DNA of 64,000 nucleotides from Flavobacteriaceae bacterium MAR_2009_75 (GCA_002813285.1 PHTZ01000001.1:4277501-4341500); one strand, 5' to 3'; positions 52,533 to 63,700 are shown, counted from the first letter of the stretch. Notes: a model not told the origin generated them from the sequence alone. Translations and numbers: made by a program.

Positions 52533-54938
52533 TTAGTTTCTAAGTGGTTTTCCTGTTTTCAACATATGTTGTATCCTTTCCAACGTCTTTCTTTCTGTAC
52601 ATAGAGATAAAAATGCTTCTCGTTCTAAATCAAGAAGGTATTGTTCATCGACCATAGTCGGCTCTGACAAGTCACCACCTGCCATTACATAGGCAAGTTT
52701 ATTGGCGATTTTCTTATCATGTTCGCTAATATAGTGGCTTGCCTCCATCGAGTCGGTACCGACTAAAAACATACCCAATGCTTGCTTGCCGAGCACTTTA
52801 ATATCTTTTCGCTTCACTGGTTGGGTATAACCCGATTCTGCCATCAATTTAGCGTGTGCTTTCGCTGTGGCGATTTGCCGGTCTTTGTTTACTACCACAA
52901 TATCTTTGCCTTTTTGAAGAATGCCCAAATCGTATGCTTCGTAGGCGGAAGTAGATACTTTTGCCATACCGATGGTCAAGAAATATTCTTGCAAAACGTT
53001 TAACTCAACATCGTTTTTCTTGAATGTATCTTGGGCACGAACTGCAAACTCTTTTGAGCCTCCACCACCAGGAATCACTCCTACACCAAATTCGACCAAG
53101 CCGATATAGGTCTCGGCAGCTGCCACAACTTTATCGGCATGTAAGGAAAGTTCACAGCCTCCACCTAGCGTCATCCCATGAGGAGCTGACACCGTCGGAA
53201 TAGAAGAGTAGCGCATACGCATCATCGTATCTTGAAACATTTTGATAGCCATGTTCAATTCATCGTACTCTTGTTCAACGGCCATCATAAATATCATTCC
53301 GATATTCGCACCTACTGAAAAGTTGGCTGCCTGATTACCTACCACTAAGCCTTGGTAATCTTTTTCTGCCATGTCTAGGGCTTTGTTCAAGCCCGACAAT
53401 ACATCACCACCAATGGTGTTCATTTTAGACTGAAATTCAACATTTAAAATGCCGTCACCTAAATCTTCTACAACAACACCATTGTTTTTGAAAACCTCTT
53501 TCGATTCTCTAATATTGTCAAGAATAATGAATGCATCCTGACCAGGTACTTTTTGCATGGCCTTCTTCGAAATGTCGTAGAAATAAGTAGCACCATCTTT
53601 TACGGAATAAAATGAGTCGATGCCCGCTGCTTTCATTTCTTCGACCCACGCTGCAGCCGTTTGGTTTTCATTCTTTATAAATTCTAAGCCCTTATCGAGC
53701 CCAACGGCATCCCAAATTTGAAATGGGCCGTGTTCCCAGCCGAAACCGGCCTTCATGGCATCATCTATTTTGTAGAGTTCATCTGAAATTTCAGGAATTC
53801 TATGCGAGACATAAGCAAAAAGTTGACCAAAGCTCTTTCTGTAAAACTCTCCTGCCTTGTCTTTGCCACCTGTCAAAACGCTAAAACGGTCGATTACCTT
53901 ATCTATCGTTTTAGTCAGCTCTAAAGTTGCAAACTTGGCACTTTTCTTTGACCGATAGTCCATAGTATTTAAATCCAAGGTCAGAATCTCGGTCTTTCCA
54001 TCTTTACCTTTGGTTTTTTTGTAAAAGCCTTGGCCTGTTTTACTTCCCAACCATTTGTTTTCCATCATGGTATCGATAAAGTTGGGTAGTTTGAAAATTT
54101 CGTGGCGCTCGTCACTTTTACAATTTTCGTAAATTCCATTGGCTACATGCACCAAAGTGTCTAAACCAACAACATCTACGGTTCTAAAAGTGGCAGATTT
54201 TGGTCTGCCGATAACCGGCCCAGTTAGTTTGTCGACCTCTTCTACCGTCATGCCCATATCTTTTACCATATGAAAAAGACTCTGAATGCTGAAAATGCCA
54301 ATTCGGTTTCCGATAAAAGCGGGAGTATCTTTGGCAACAACCGATGTCTTGCCTAAAAATTTCTCACCGTAACTATTTAAGAAGTCAAGAACCTCGGGAG
54401 ATGTTTTAGGACCTGGAATAATCTCAAAGAGTTTTAAGTATCTCGCAGGGTTAAAGAAGTGTGTGCCACAGAAATGTTTCTGAAAATCATCACTTCGACC
54501 TTCAGACATAAACTTTATGGGTATACCTGACGTGTTAGATGTTATCAGTGTACCCGGAGTACGATGTTTTTCAAGGTTTTCAAAAACCTTCTTTTTAATA
54601 TCTAATCGTTCGACTACTACTTCGATGATCCAGTCTACCTTTGATACCTTAGCGATATCATCTTCAAGATTGCCGGTTGTAATTCTCGACGCGAATTTTT
54701 GATGATAGATAGGCGAAGGCTTAGATTTCAGGGCCGCTGTTAAAGATTCGTTTACTAAGCGATTGCGAACCACTTTATCATCTAGGGTCAACCCTTTCTT
54801 CTTTTCTTTTTCGTTCAATTCTCTCGGAACGATATCTAGGAGAAGAACTTCGACTCCTATATTGGCAAAATGGCAGGCGATACCGCTTCCCATAATTCCG
54901 GATCCTATAACCGCTACTTTATTAATGTGCTTGTTCAC
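52533..54938 (-). CDS. Bifunctional 3-hydroxyacyl-CoA dehydrogenase / enoyl-CoA hydratase (FadN type)
   Basis: An 801-residue beta-oxidation enzyme. The NAD-binding 3-hydroxyacyl-CoA dehydrogenase part comes first (I-G-S-G-I-M-G-S-G-I-A near residue 10; catalytic H in G-T-H-F-F-N-P). The enoyl-CoA hydratase part follows (about 510-720; G-M-T-L-G-G-G-C-E-L-S, I-P-G-G-G-G-S). This order is that of Bacillus FadN rather than E. coli FadB. The start is a GTG at 54938; an in-frame TGA lies one codon upstream, so no longer form is possible. It follows the MarR gene by 28 bp. Confidence 0.9.
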   Translation of the reverse strand: MNKHINKVAVIGSGIMGSGIACHFANIGVEVLLLDIVPRELNEKEKKKGLTLDDKVVRNRLVNESLTAALKSKPSPIYHQKFASRITTGNLEDDIAKVSKVDWIIEVVVERLDIKKKVFENLEKHRTPGTLITSNTSGIPIKFMSEGRSDDFQKHFCGTHFFNPARYLKLFEIIPGPKTSPEVLDFLNSYGEKFLGKTSVVAKDTPAFIGNRIGIFSIQSLFHMVKDMGMTVEEVDKLTGPVIGRPKSATFRTVDVVGLDTLVHVANGIYENCKSDERHEIFKLPNFIDTMMENKWLGSKTGQGFYKKTKGKDGKTEILTLDLNTMDYRSKKSAKFATLELTKTIDKVIDRFSVLTGGKDKAGEFYRKSFGQLFAYVSHRIPEISDELYKIDDAMKAGFGWEHGPFQIWDAVGLDKGLEFIKNENQTAAAWVEEMKAAGIDSFYSVKDGATYFYDISKKAMQKVPGQDAFIILDNIRESKEVFKNNGVVVEDLGDGILNVEFQSKMNTIGGDVLSGLNKALDMAEKDYQGLVVGNQAANFSVGANIGMIFMMAVEQEYDELNMAIKMFQDTMMRMRYSSIPTVSAPHGMTLGGGCELSLHADKVVAAAETYIGLVEFGVGVIPGGGGSKEFAVRAQDTFKKNDVELNVLQEYFLTIGMAKVSTSAYEAYDLGILQKGKDIVVVNKDRQIATAKAHAKLMAESGYTQPVKRKDIKVLGKQALGMFLVGTDSMEASHYISEHDKKIANKLAYVMAGGDLSEPTMVDEQYLLDLEREAFLSLCTERKTLERIQHMLKTGKPLRN

Positions 54939-54966
54939 TGTTCAATATTATTTATAGGTTAAGTGG

Positions 54967-55434
54967 TCAATTTGTTTTCTGACCGTTGATCGCATTATCA
55001 CTGGTTTGAATGTTCTTTTCTGAAATCATTTCGTTTATCGAGCTCATTACAATAAAGAAACCCTCTAAATTTTCTTCGGAAACCTTTGAACGTATCGTCT
55101 CGTTAAAACGCAGTACCACATTCTTTGAATCTGTTCGTTTTTCAAGGCCGAAATCCGTCAGGTGAATTAAAACTCCGCGACCGTCATTTGGGTTGGGTCT
55201 TCTCTCGATTAAACCCTGCTCTTCCATTCTTTTCAAAATACGGGAGAGACTAGTGGCTTCCATACCCATTTTCGGGCCCAACGATGTTGAGGGTGTACCT
55301 GTTTTTGGGTCAATACTCAACAAGGTAAAACCGACCGCCATGGTAGAACCGAACTTTTTAGCCTCTTCGTTGTACATTCTAGCAACGGCCTGCCATGTAG
55401 CACGTAGTGCATAGTCAATCGTAATCTCTTTCAT
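54967..55434 (-). CDS. MarR-family repressor of the beta-oxidation genes
   Basis: A 155-residue winged-helix regulator: the recognition helix region M-E-A-T-S-L-S-R-I-L-K-R-M-E-E and wing R-R-P-N-P-N-D-G-R-G-V-L are typical MarR. It is the first gene of the run of fad genes and is transcribed with them. A perfect palindrome lies 33 bp upstream of its start, directly against a -7 box, so it very likely represses its own operon and is released by acyl-CoA, as other fatty-acid MarR regulators are. The ligand is inferred. Confidence 0.9.
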   Translation of the reverse strand: MKEITIDYALRATWQAVARMYNEEAKKFGSTMAVGFTLLSIDPKTGTPSTSLGPKMGMEATSLSRILKRMEEQGLIERRPNPNDGRGVLIHLTDFGLEKRTDSKNVVLRFNETIRSKVSEENLEGFFIVMSSINEMISEKNIQTSDNAINGQKTN

Positions 55435-55453
55435 CGGTTGGAGTTAGGTATTC

Positions 55454-55461
55454 CAAATATA
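55454..55461 (-). promoter_or_regulatory. -7 box of the MarR/fad operon promoter
   Basis: TATATTTG on the minus strand is an exact match to TAnnTTTG, 19 bp upstream of the MarR start codon. The -33 position would fall inside the adjacent palindrome, which fits repression by blocking promoter access. Confidence 0.6.
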
Positions 55462-55467
55462 AGAAAA

Positions 55468-55491
55468 ATTTATTATGCATGCATAATAAAT
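55468..55491. promoter_or_regulatory. 24-bp perfect palindromic operator upstream of the MarR gene
   Basis: The halves ATTTATTATGCA and TGCATAATAAAT are exactly complementary with no spacer. It lies 6 bp upstream of the -7 box and 33 bp before the MarR ATG, the expected place of a MarR-dimer operator covering the -33 element. No equal copy was found upstream of the acyl-CoA ligase gene. Confidence 0.75.
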
Positions 55492-55606
55492 AATCAAAAA
55501 AATGATTAGTTCATAGCACTGGTTTAATCTCTTTAGGCATTGAGAAGGTTAGTGTTAAAATCTGGTATGCAAATGGTTGGGCTCAATAGCTGTTATAATT
55601 TTTTAT

Positions 55607-57379
55607 CTAGTAACCGTAGATATCGTTGTAAAGCTCGATATATTTTTCTTTCACAATCTTTCTTCTCAATTTCATGGTAGGGGTAAGGTGCCCGTCACTG
55701 ATGCTCCAAATATCAGGAGTAAGTCTGAACTGTTTTACTTTTTCCCACTTGGCAAATTTTTCATTGGCCTCATCAACTTCTATTTGATATTGCTGCAATA
55801 CTTTTTCGTTAAGTACGATATCAGAATTTTCAGGTATGGTAATATTCTGTTGTTTAGCCCATTCGTTCAAGTATTCAAAATCGGGCTGAATGATGGCAGC
55901 GGGCATTTTCTCACCTTCACCGACCACCATAATCTGCTCAATAAAGCGAGATTGTTTAAAACGGTTTTCCAATAGTTGGGGAGCAACATATTTACCACCC
56001 GAGGTTTTGAACATTTCCTTTTTACGATCTGTTATCTTCAGAAAACCATCTTGATCAATTTCGCCGATGTCGCCTGTATGAAAATAACCATCGATAAGAA
56101 CTTCAGCAGTTTTTTCGGGGTCGTTATAGTAGCCCATCATTACTTGAGGACCTTTGATACAAATTTCTCCGTCTTCAGCAATTTTCACCTCAGTTCTATC
56201 TATCGGAATACCGACAGTACCGATTCTAAAACCTCCGTCACGCATATCGTTTACCGAAATCACCGGTGAGGTTTCGGTAAGTCCGTAGCCCTCCATAAGA
56301 CCAAATTCCGCAGCATTAAAAATACGGGCCAATCGTGGTTGCAAGGCTGCACTGCCAGAAGCGATAAGGCTCAAGTTTCCGCCAAGACCTTCTTTCCATT
56401 TACTAAAAATAAGCTTACGGGCCAGGGCAAGCTTTTGCTCGTACCACCATCCGTTTTTTCCATAAGGTTCATACGCAAGACCTATGTCGATGGCCCAAAA
56501 GAACAGTTTCTTCTTTATACCGGAAAGCTCGCTACCTTTCGCTAAAATTTTGTCATATACTTTTTCAAGCAAGCGTGGAACAGCGGTCATCACATGTGGG
56601 CCGGTTTCCTTAAGGTTTTCACTGATTTTATCTAGAGATTCTGCATAGTAAATGGTCACCCCCCGAAATTGATATAGGTATATAAGCATGCGTTCATACA
56701 CATGACATAAAGGAAGAAAACTAAGTGATTTTGTTTTTCCATCGAGAATAGGAAAGCGTTTAGAGCTCTCTAAAGCGTTGCTTACCAAATTTTCATGAGA
56801 AAGCATAACCCCTTTTGGTCTTCCGGTAGTACCTGAAGTATAGATTAAAGTGGCCAAATCAGATGCCTTGACATTATTTTTCAATGTCTCGACTTCTTTT
56901 TGATTTGATATGTCGGCCCCAAGGTCTAAAACTTCGCTCCAATTCTTGCATGAGGAAAGTTTGTCAAAAGAATAGACCTCTTTCAGATGTGGAACTTGAT
57001 CTCTAATCGACATAACCTTATGGTAAACCTCTTCACATGAGACAAAACAATACTGCGCCCCAGAATGGTTGAGTACGTAAGCATAATCTTCTTCTGAAAT
57101 TGTCGGGTATATAGGCACATTTTGCGCACCTAGTTGTAAGATTCCGATATCCATAACGTTCCATTCTGTTCGATTGGTCATCGAAATAACCGCGATTTTA
57201 TCATTGGTTTTGACCCCCATTCGAAGTAAAGCACGGCTGATAGCGTTTGCTTTGTCTACATATTCTTGCGTTGAGGTGGCGACCCAGTTTCCATTAACCT
57301 TTGTAACCAAAGATTTCTCTAAATTAAATTTGGTCAACTGATAATATGGAAAGTCGAAAAGTCTAGTAATTTCTGTCAT
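55607..57379 (-). CDS. Long-chain fatty acid-CoA ligase
   Basis: A 590-residue AMP-forming ligase that activates fatty acids to acyl-CoA. The AMP-binding P-loop is L-I-Y-T-S-G-T-T-G-R-P-K-G (about residue 180). Other motifs are Y-G-L-T-E-T-S-P, T-G-D-I-G-E-I-D and D-R-K-K-E-M-F-K-T-S-G-G-K. Its sequence style is the FadD15/ACSBG-like group. It lies upstream of the MarR-fad operon on the same strand with a 172-bp gap and provides the substrate for the pathway. No signal peptide. Confidence 0.92.
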   Translation of the reverse strand: MTEITRLFDFPYYQLTKFNLEKSLVTKVNGNWVATSTQEYVDKANAISRALLRMGVKTNDKIAVISMTNRTEWNVMDIGILQLGAQNVPIYPTISEEDYAYVLNHSGAQYCFVSCEEVYHKVMSIRDQVPHLKEVYSFDKLSSCKNWSEVLDLGADISNQKEVETLKNNVKASDLATLIYTSGTTGRPKGVMLSHENLVSNALESSKRFPILDGKTKSLSFLPLCHVYERMLIYLYQFRGVTIYYAESLDKISENLKETGPHVMTAVPRLLEKVYDKILAKGSELSGIKKKLFFWAIDIGLAYEPYGKNGWWYEQKLALARKLIFSKWKEGLGGNLSLIASGSAALQPRLARIFNAAEFGLMEGYGLTETSPVISVNDMRDGGFRIGTVGIPIDRTEVKIAEDGEICIKGPQVMMGYYNDPEKTAEVLIDGYFHTGDIGEIDQDGFLKITDRKKEMFKTSGGKYVAPQLLENRFKQSRFIEQIMVVGEGEKMPAAIIQPDFEYLNEWAKQQNITIPENSDIVLNEKVLQQYQIEVDEANEKFAKWEKVKQFRLTPDIWSISDGHLTPTMKLRRKIVKEKYIELYNDIYGY

Positions 57380-57633
57380 AGTAGGATTTTAGTAACCCGA
57401 TGCAAAATATGAAAAGCAAGCGGTATTTTAAAATGAGATTGATAAAATATAATCATAAACATTGCAAATTTCTTAATCGCAGCGGTTAGGTCATGCACTT
57501 TAATTTTTCACTACTCGACTACAATAAATTGCTATTGAACGTGTTATGTATTTAGTTAAGTTGTTTGTAAGAAAATTCATATGGTTTAAGTTGTATTTTT
57601 ACTATGTGATTTTTATCCCAAATCGCAGAAATT

Positions 57634-60237
57634 ATGGAAAAAAAATACCCTTTTAAATATTCACTAAAGTTTCTTACTGCCTTAATGCTATTATTATTGG
57701 TGAAAACATCGCTTATTGCTCAGTCAGAACCTTTTGATTGTGATTTCAATGCATATCTGTTTCAATATAATGATATTTATGCGTTAGACTTGGCTTCCGG
57801 AAGCTCTTACTTGGTTTCAGAAAACGTAGCTCCGGGTAATATAAATGCTGCTGCCTACAATTCATCTGATGGATATATTTGGGGTTATTTGTCAAGTCCA
57901 TCCAAGTCAATCATCAGAATTGGCAAAGATTACTCTACAGACATTTACAATATACCTGAACTGCCAGATGGCGGTAATAAATATGTTGGTGATATTTCCA
58001 TAGATGGTATGTACTATATAAGATCTGGATCATCGACTTATTATAGTATTGATTTGAACCCAGAATCGAACAATTACCTAAAGTATGTAGGTTCTCAAAA
58101 ATTGAGCCAGAACATTAGTATACATGATTGGGCATTTAATGCTCAAGATAATAAGCTCTACACTGTTGAAAGAAGTACTAATATTCTGTATCGAATAGAT
58201 GCCGTATCAGGTCAGGTCGCGGTTTTAGGCGTTGTACCTATTTTATCGGGACTTAATTATACCTTCGGTGCGGTGTATTTTGATGTAGATGGAAACTTTT
58301 ATGTTTCTGCCAACCAAACTGGATCCGTTTATAAGATTAAAAATGTTCACGAGATAACTATAGGTGGTTTGATCGATTCGAATATTTTTGCGTTCGGCCC
58401 GGCTTCATCTCTTAATGACGGAGCTCGATGCCCAACTGCACCTGTACCACAGGAAGATTGCTTGAATGGTATCGATGACGATGGTGATGGACTGGTAGAT
58501 TGTGATGACCCCGCCTGTTCAGGGGTTGCCGCTTGTCCAGAAATTACATTGACTTCTGGTGCCAATAGTGGTGGACTTGAGAGTAATGACCGTTTGTCAT
58601 CTTTGATTAGCAAAAGAAATTACGATAGGGCAAAAGCCAATTATACCTTCGATAAGAGCGCTGCTAAGAAGTTAAAGAAAGGACTTAACTATGGCAAGAG
58701 TGGCAAGTATTCCGCAGCTTCAATTCCGTTAGCTGATTTAGTACCTTTAGGTATTGTCGGTGAAACGAGTACAATTGAATCATCACCTGCTGACCTATTA
58801 GATTTGACCAATGCTTCAGATATTTACTCTGTTGATTATCTAAAGGGTTCTGATAATATAGGAGCGCTAATGGTCATCAAAACGGAAGAAAAGGTATATG
58901 AGCACAGTAAATTTATTTGCGACCGGTTCCTAGGTGCGCAGCTTCTATCGGTCAGCAATATTCAATTGCGTGAAAAAGACTTTATCAAGTCAATCATAAA
59001 GCAGCCCGATGGCAATACCGAATTCGCACTAACATTTTCTGCTCGATTAAATGCCAATAACAATTTTGTAATAGAATCACATTGGAATATTGATGCTTAC
59101 GCTGATAACACTGCCTATTACAACTTTCAAATTTGGTCGAATACTGTAGATGATTTATTGGCTTTGGCAGATGAAATATTGAACCTTTTAGAGGCAAACA
59201 CTTCGATAGCAGATTATATGGGTTCAACGCCGCCACCTGTTTTTGTTAAATCGGCAAAATACGCAAAAGGTAAAGTAACCTTGAATTTGGTAAACAATAA
59301 TCGGTCTGATCAACTGAATCTTGACGGTGGCATCAAGAAAACGGAAACTATGGATACCGAAAGCATGTCTTTCGTAGCGCCAATCGATGGTTATCTTGAT
59401 TCGGTATCACTTGAGACCGGTAGTATTTTTGACTTCGGATTTAGAGTAAATAACTCTAAGGGAGGTACGCCAGATGACCTTTTCGTTGCTGATGCTCCAT
59501 GGGGTCTTGACAGTTCTACGGCGGGAACCAGTGTTGATATCTACGAGGTTACCGAAACGGCACAACCCTATATGGAAGAAGGTTACCCCGTCGAGAGAAA
59601 TATAAAGTTAAAAGGAAATACTTCCAATTATATAGGAGTATATAGAGCACTAAGCCCTCGATTCACGCCAGTAGACCTTTCAGATTATTCAAAACTAGCA
59701 TTTGATGCCGCAGGTAGCGGTTTATTGGAAGTGAAGCTTACGAAAGGTGATGGGGCTATTTTCACTGCCCAAGTAAATCTCGCGGCCAATAGTGAAACCT
59801 TTGTACTGTCCGATACCGATTTTGAAGGCCCTAGTGGATTGGCTGATTTCTCAAGTCTAAAGGTAATTAATTTCAACCTAGTCTCTGAGAATGGAACCGA
59901 AGAGGAAAAGGAATTAGTACTATCAAACGTAAATTTCAATAACAAAGAGAAAGAACAGCTATTTGTTCTCGAAGACACCAATAAATCTTTACTTTACCCT
60001 AACCCTGTTGAAGCAGAGGCTGATATATATTTCTTTGAAGAGGCGGAGGGCTCTTATACATTCGAACTATTCGACCTTTCTGGAAAGAAAATAATGTCGC
60101 ACGAAATGCAGGGTGATACAAAAAAGGGTCAGAACAAAATTACTGTTAAAAAGCATAGCCTTTCCCCTGGACTGTACCTTTATAAGTTAACAAGTTCTAA
60201 CGATAAAATTTGGAGCAGTAAACTTATGATTCAATAG
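57634..60237 (+). CDS. Large secreted protein with T9SS C-terminal sorting domain
   Basis: An 867-residue secreted protein: signal peptide about 1-30, then a propeller-like region (about 35-270) with repeated Y-x-I-D/Y-R-I-D patterns, then a D-C-L-N-G-I-D-D-D-G-D-G-L-V-D-C-D-D-P calcium-binding-like motif near 285. A mixed region of about 490 residues follows, including L-K-K-G-L-N-Y-G-K-S-G-K-Y-S. The last 80 residues are a type A T9SS sorting domain: L-Y-P-N-P-V-E, F-E-L-F-D-L-S-G-K-K-I, L-S-P-G-L-Y-L-Y-K-L. It would be exported through the outer membrane by PorSS and probably anchored to the surface. Function not recognised. Confidence 0.82.
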   Translation: MEKKYPFKYSLKFLTALMLLLLVKTSLIAQSEPFDCDFNAYLFQYNDIYALDLASGSSYLVSENVAPGNINAAAYNSSDGYIWGYLSSPSKSIIRIGKDYSTDIYNIPELPDGGNKYVGDISIDGMYYIRSGSSTYYSIDLNPESNNYLKYVGSQKLSQNISIHDWAFNAQDNKLYTVERSTNILYRIDAVSGQVAVLGVVPILSGLNYTFGAVYFDVDGNFYVSANQTGSVYKIKNVHEITIGGLIDSNIFAFGPASSLNDGARCPTAPVPQEDCLNGIDDDGDGLVDCDDPACSGVAACPEITLTSGANSGGLESNDRLSSLISKRNYDRAKANYTFDKSAAKKLKKGLNYGKSGKYSAASIPLADLVPLGIVGETSTIESSPADLLDLTNASDIYSVDYLKGSDNIGALMVIKTEEKVYEHSKFICDRFLGAQLLSVSNIQLREKDFIKSIIKQPDGNTEFALTFSARLNANNNFVIESHWNIDAYADNTAYYNFQIWSNTVDDLLALADEILNLLEANTSIADYMGSTPPPVFVKSAKYAKGKVTLNLVNNNRSDQLNLDGGIKKTETMDTESMSFVAPIDGYLDSVSLETGSIFDFGFRVNNSKGGTPDDLFVADAPWGLDSSTAGTSVDIYEVTETAQPYMEEGYPVERNIKLKGNTSNYIGVYRALSPRFTPVDLSDYSKLAFDAAGSGLLEVKLTKGDGAIFTAQVNLAANSETFVLSDTDFEGPSGLADFSSLKVINFNLVSENGTEEEKELVLSNVNFNNKEKEQLFVLEDTNKSLLYPNPVEAEADIYFFEEAEGSYTFELFDLSGKKIMSHEMQGDTKKGQNKITVKKHSLSPGLYLYKLTSSNDKIWSSKLMIQ

Positions 60238-60288
60238 AGAGGGGCCACTATCAAGTTTTATTAACGAGGGAAGAAACTGCACGGGGTG

Positions 60289-60741
60289 CTAAAAGTGTAG
60301 TTTCATTCCTTCGTGACTAGCTATAAACCCCAATTGTTTATAGAATTCAATCGCCTCAGGCCTTTTTTTGTCCGTTGTCAATTGAATTAAGTGGCTCCCT
60401 TTATTTTTTGCAAACTCGATTGCCCAATCGAAAATTTTTTTGCCTAAGCCCTTGCCCCGATAATTCTTATGAACACGCACTGCTTCAACCTGCGCGCGTA
60501 TGCCGCCTTGATAGGTCAAGTATTGTATAAAACTTAGTTGAAGTGTGGCCACAACCTTTTTCTTATCATTTTCCATGACCATCAAAAACTGATTGGGGTC
60601 ATTATCAATATTTTCAAATGCTTGATAATATTTATGAGGAAGTGGCTCTTGGAAATCTTCTCGTAAGCTACCCAGCTGATCATTCGCTATCATCGCTATA
60701 ATAGCGTGAATATCTTCTTGGGTCGCTTGCCGTATTTTCAT
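60289..60741 (-). CDS. GNAT-family N-acetyltransferase
   Basis: A 150-residue acetyltransferase with the acetyl-CoA site V-H-K-N-Y-R-G-K-G-L-G-K-K-I (about 90-103) followed by L-T-T-D-K-K-R-P-E-A-I-E-F-Y-K-Q-L-G-F. The acceptor is unknown. It begins 16 bp after purL on the same strand and may be co-transcribed, though a purine link is not implied. Confidence 0.88.
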   Translation of the reverse strand: MKIRQATQEDIHAIIAMIANDQLGSLREDFQEPLPHKYYQAFENIDNDPNQFLMVMENDKKKVVATLQLSFIQYLTYQGGIRAQVEAVRVHKNYRGKGLGKKIFDWAIEFAKNKGSHLIQLTTDKKRPEAIEFYKQLGFIASHEGMKLHF

Positions 60742-60757
60742 ATTTCTATAGTTAGTT

Positions 60758-63700
60758 TTACTTATGATTCTCTACCCATTCCTTAGCATTGGTAAACGCC
60801 TCTATCCAAGGGGAAACCTTATCGTTTCTATCTTTTGGATAATGGGCCCAGTTCCAAGGAAATATAGAGCGTTCGATATGGGGCATGGTCACTAAATGGC
60901 GTCCAGATTTATCACATAGCATCGCTGTATTGAAGTCACTGCCGTTCGGATTGGAGGGATAACCCTCATAACCATATTTTGCAACGATATCATAGTTTTC
61001 CTCAGTAAGTGGTAGGCTAAATTTACCTTCCCCATGGGAAATCCAAACGCCAAGGGTAGTACCTGCCAAGCTCGAAAGCATGATTGAATTGTTCTCTTGT
61101 ATTTTTACCGATGTAAAATTACTCTCATGTTTGTTTGATTCATTATAGGTCATTCGACCGTGGCTCTCATGCTCCGGGTTGATAAGGTCAAGTTCCATGA
61201 ACAATTGGCATCCGTTACAGATACCTACGGAAAGAGTGTCCGGCCGTGCAAAAAAGTTCTTGATTGCGGTGTTCGCTTTCTCATTATATTTAATGGCGCC
61301 TGCCCAACCTTTGGCACTTCCAAGTACATCTGAATTTGAGAATCCGCCAACGGCACCGATAAATTGAATATCCTCTAGCGTTTCTCTACCGGATATAAGA
61401 TCGGTCATATGAACATCCTTTACATCAAAACCGGCAAGGTACATGGCATTGGCCATTTCCCGCTCAGAATTACTACCTTTCTCTCTAAGAATAGCGGCCT
61501 TGGGTCGAGAGGTGGTATTGACTTTAAAGTTCTTTAAATCAATTTTTGGCTTTGCCGGAAAACTATAAGATAAGGCTTGAGCCTTGTAATTATCGAATCT
61601 TTCTTTAGCTAAATCGTTAGCAGTTTGTTTATGGTCTAATAAATAAGAAGTTTTGTACCAAGTGTCTCGCAGAGACTCGATATTGAGCCCTATCTCCATG
61701 CCGTTATTCTTTATGGTCAGCGTACTATTGGAAACCACTTCGCCTATTTTTTTGAAATCGATATTTTGTTCTGATAAATGGTTTTCTATACTGTTGTCTT
61801 TTGCCTGAAAAACAATACCGGCATTTTCTGAAAAGAGCAATTTGATGGTGTCTTGTTCATTCAATTCAGATAAGTTCAAGTTCGCTCCCAAATCGGTATC
61901 GGCAAAGCAGAGCTCCAATAATGTGGTAATCAATCCGCCAGAAGCTACATCATGACCCGCAACTATTTTATCTTCTCGTATCAATTGTTGAATCGAGTTA
62001 AACACTTTTTTAAAGTATGGAGCATCTACAATGGTCGGGGCTTCGTTACCGATAGTATTTCTTACTTGCGCGAAAGAAGAGCCCCCTAGTTTATAATTAT
62101 CTTTTGATAAATTGATGTAATAGATTGACCCACCATCCTTTTCAAGAACAGGTTCAACAACTTTGGTTATATCGTTACAGTTGCCTGCCGCTGAGATAAT
62201 TACGGTACCCGGTGAAATAACATCACCATCTTTATACTTCTGTTTCATCGATAGGGAATCCTTTCCTGTCGGTACATTGATGCCCAACTCAATCGAGAAA
62301 TCGGAGACTGCTTGAACCGCCTCATAAAGTCTGGCATCTTCACCTTCGTTCTTGCAGGGCCACATCCAATTTGCGGAAAGAGATATGGATTTCAGGCCCT
62401 CTTTTAAAGGAGCCCAAACGATATTGGTCAGGGCTTCGGCGATACTGTTTTTACTTCCGGCGGCGGGATCGATCAATCCTGAAATAGGGGAGTGGCCAAT
62501 ACTGGTGGCGATTCCTTCCTTCCCTTTAAAATCCAAGGCCATAACCGCACAGTTGTTCAACGGCAATTGTAAAGGGCCGGCACATTGTTGTTTTGCTACA
62601 CGCCCGCCTACACAGCGATCGACTTTGTTCGTTAGCCAATCTTTACAGGCTACAGCTTCTAATTGTAGTACTTGATCTAAATAGTCTTGAAAGAACTCCA
62701 AAGAATATTCGGGTGCTTGATAGCTACGTTTAACACTATTGTCGGCCATTGTGGTTTTTGGCGAACTTCCGAAGATATCAGAAAGGTTCACATCCATAGG
62801 CTTTTCACCAGTGGTCTTTGATTCGAAAGTAAAACGGTCATCACCGGTAACATCGCCCACTTCGTACATTGGCGAACGCTCACGGTCTGCGATACGCTGA
62901 AGTAAGTCGATGTTCTTTTCACCGATTACGAGCCCCATACGTTCTTGAGATTCATTACCGATAATTTCTTTGGCGGATAAGGTGGGGTCACCAACGGGTA
63001 GTTGATCTAAATCTATTTTTCCACCGGTATCCTCTACCAGTTCAGAAAGACAATTCAAGTGGCCGCCTGCACCGTGGTCGTGAATCGAAACAATTGGGTT
63101 TTCTTCACTTTCGACCATACCTCTCACGGCATTGGCCGCTCTCTTTTGCATTTCAGGGTTTGAACGTTGAATGGCATTCAATTCTATCGAAGAACTGAAC
63201 TCACCGGTATCTGCACTCGAAACCGCTGCACCGCCCATGCCGATTCGGTAGTTATCACCACCAAGTATTACTATTTTATCACCTTCTTCTGGAGTATCTT
63301 TTAATGCTTGCCCCGCCTTACCATAACCAATACCGCCAGCTTGCATGATAACTTTGTCGTACCCAAGTCTTCTGGCTTTATGGCCTGACGCCTCATTCTT
63401 CTCGTCATGCTCAAAAGTTAACACAGAGCCTGCAATAAGAGGTTGCCCGAACTTGTTTCCGAAATCGGAAGCACCGTTCGAAGCTTTGATTAAAATGTCG
63501 ATAGGGGTTTGATACAACCATTCACGTTCTGGCATGGCCTGCTCCCAAGGGCGGTCTTGTTCTAGGCGGGAATAGGAAGTCATATATACCGCTGTACCGG
63601 CCAAAGGTAAAGAACCTTTTCCACCTGCAAGTCGGTCTCGTATTTCTCCGCCCGATCCGGTTGCTGCACCATTAAAAGGTTCTACAGTAGTAGGAAAATT

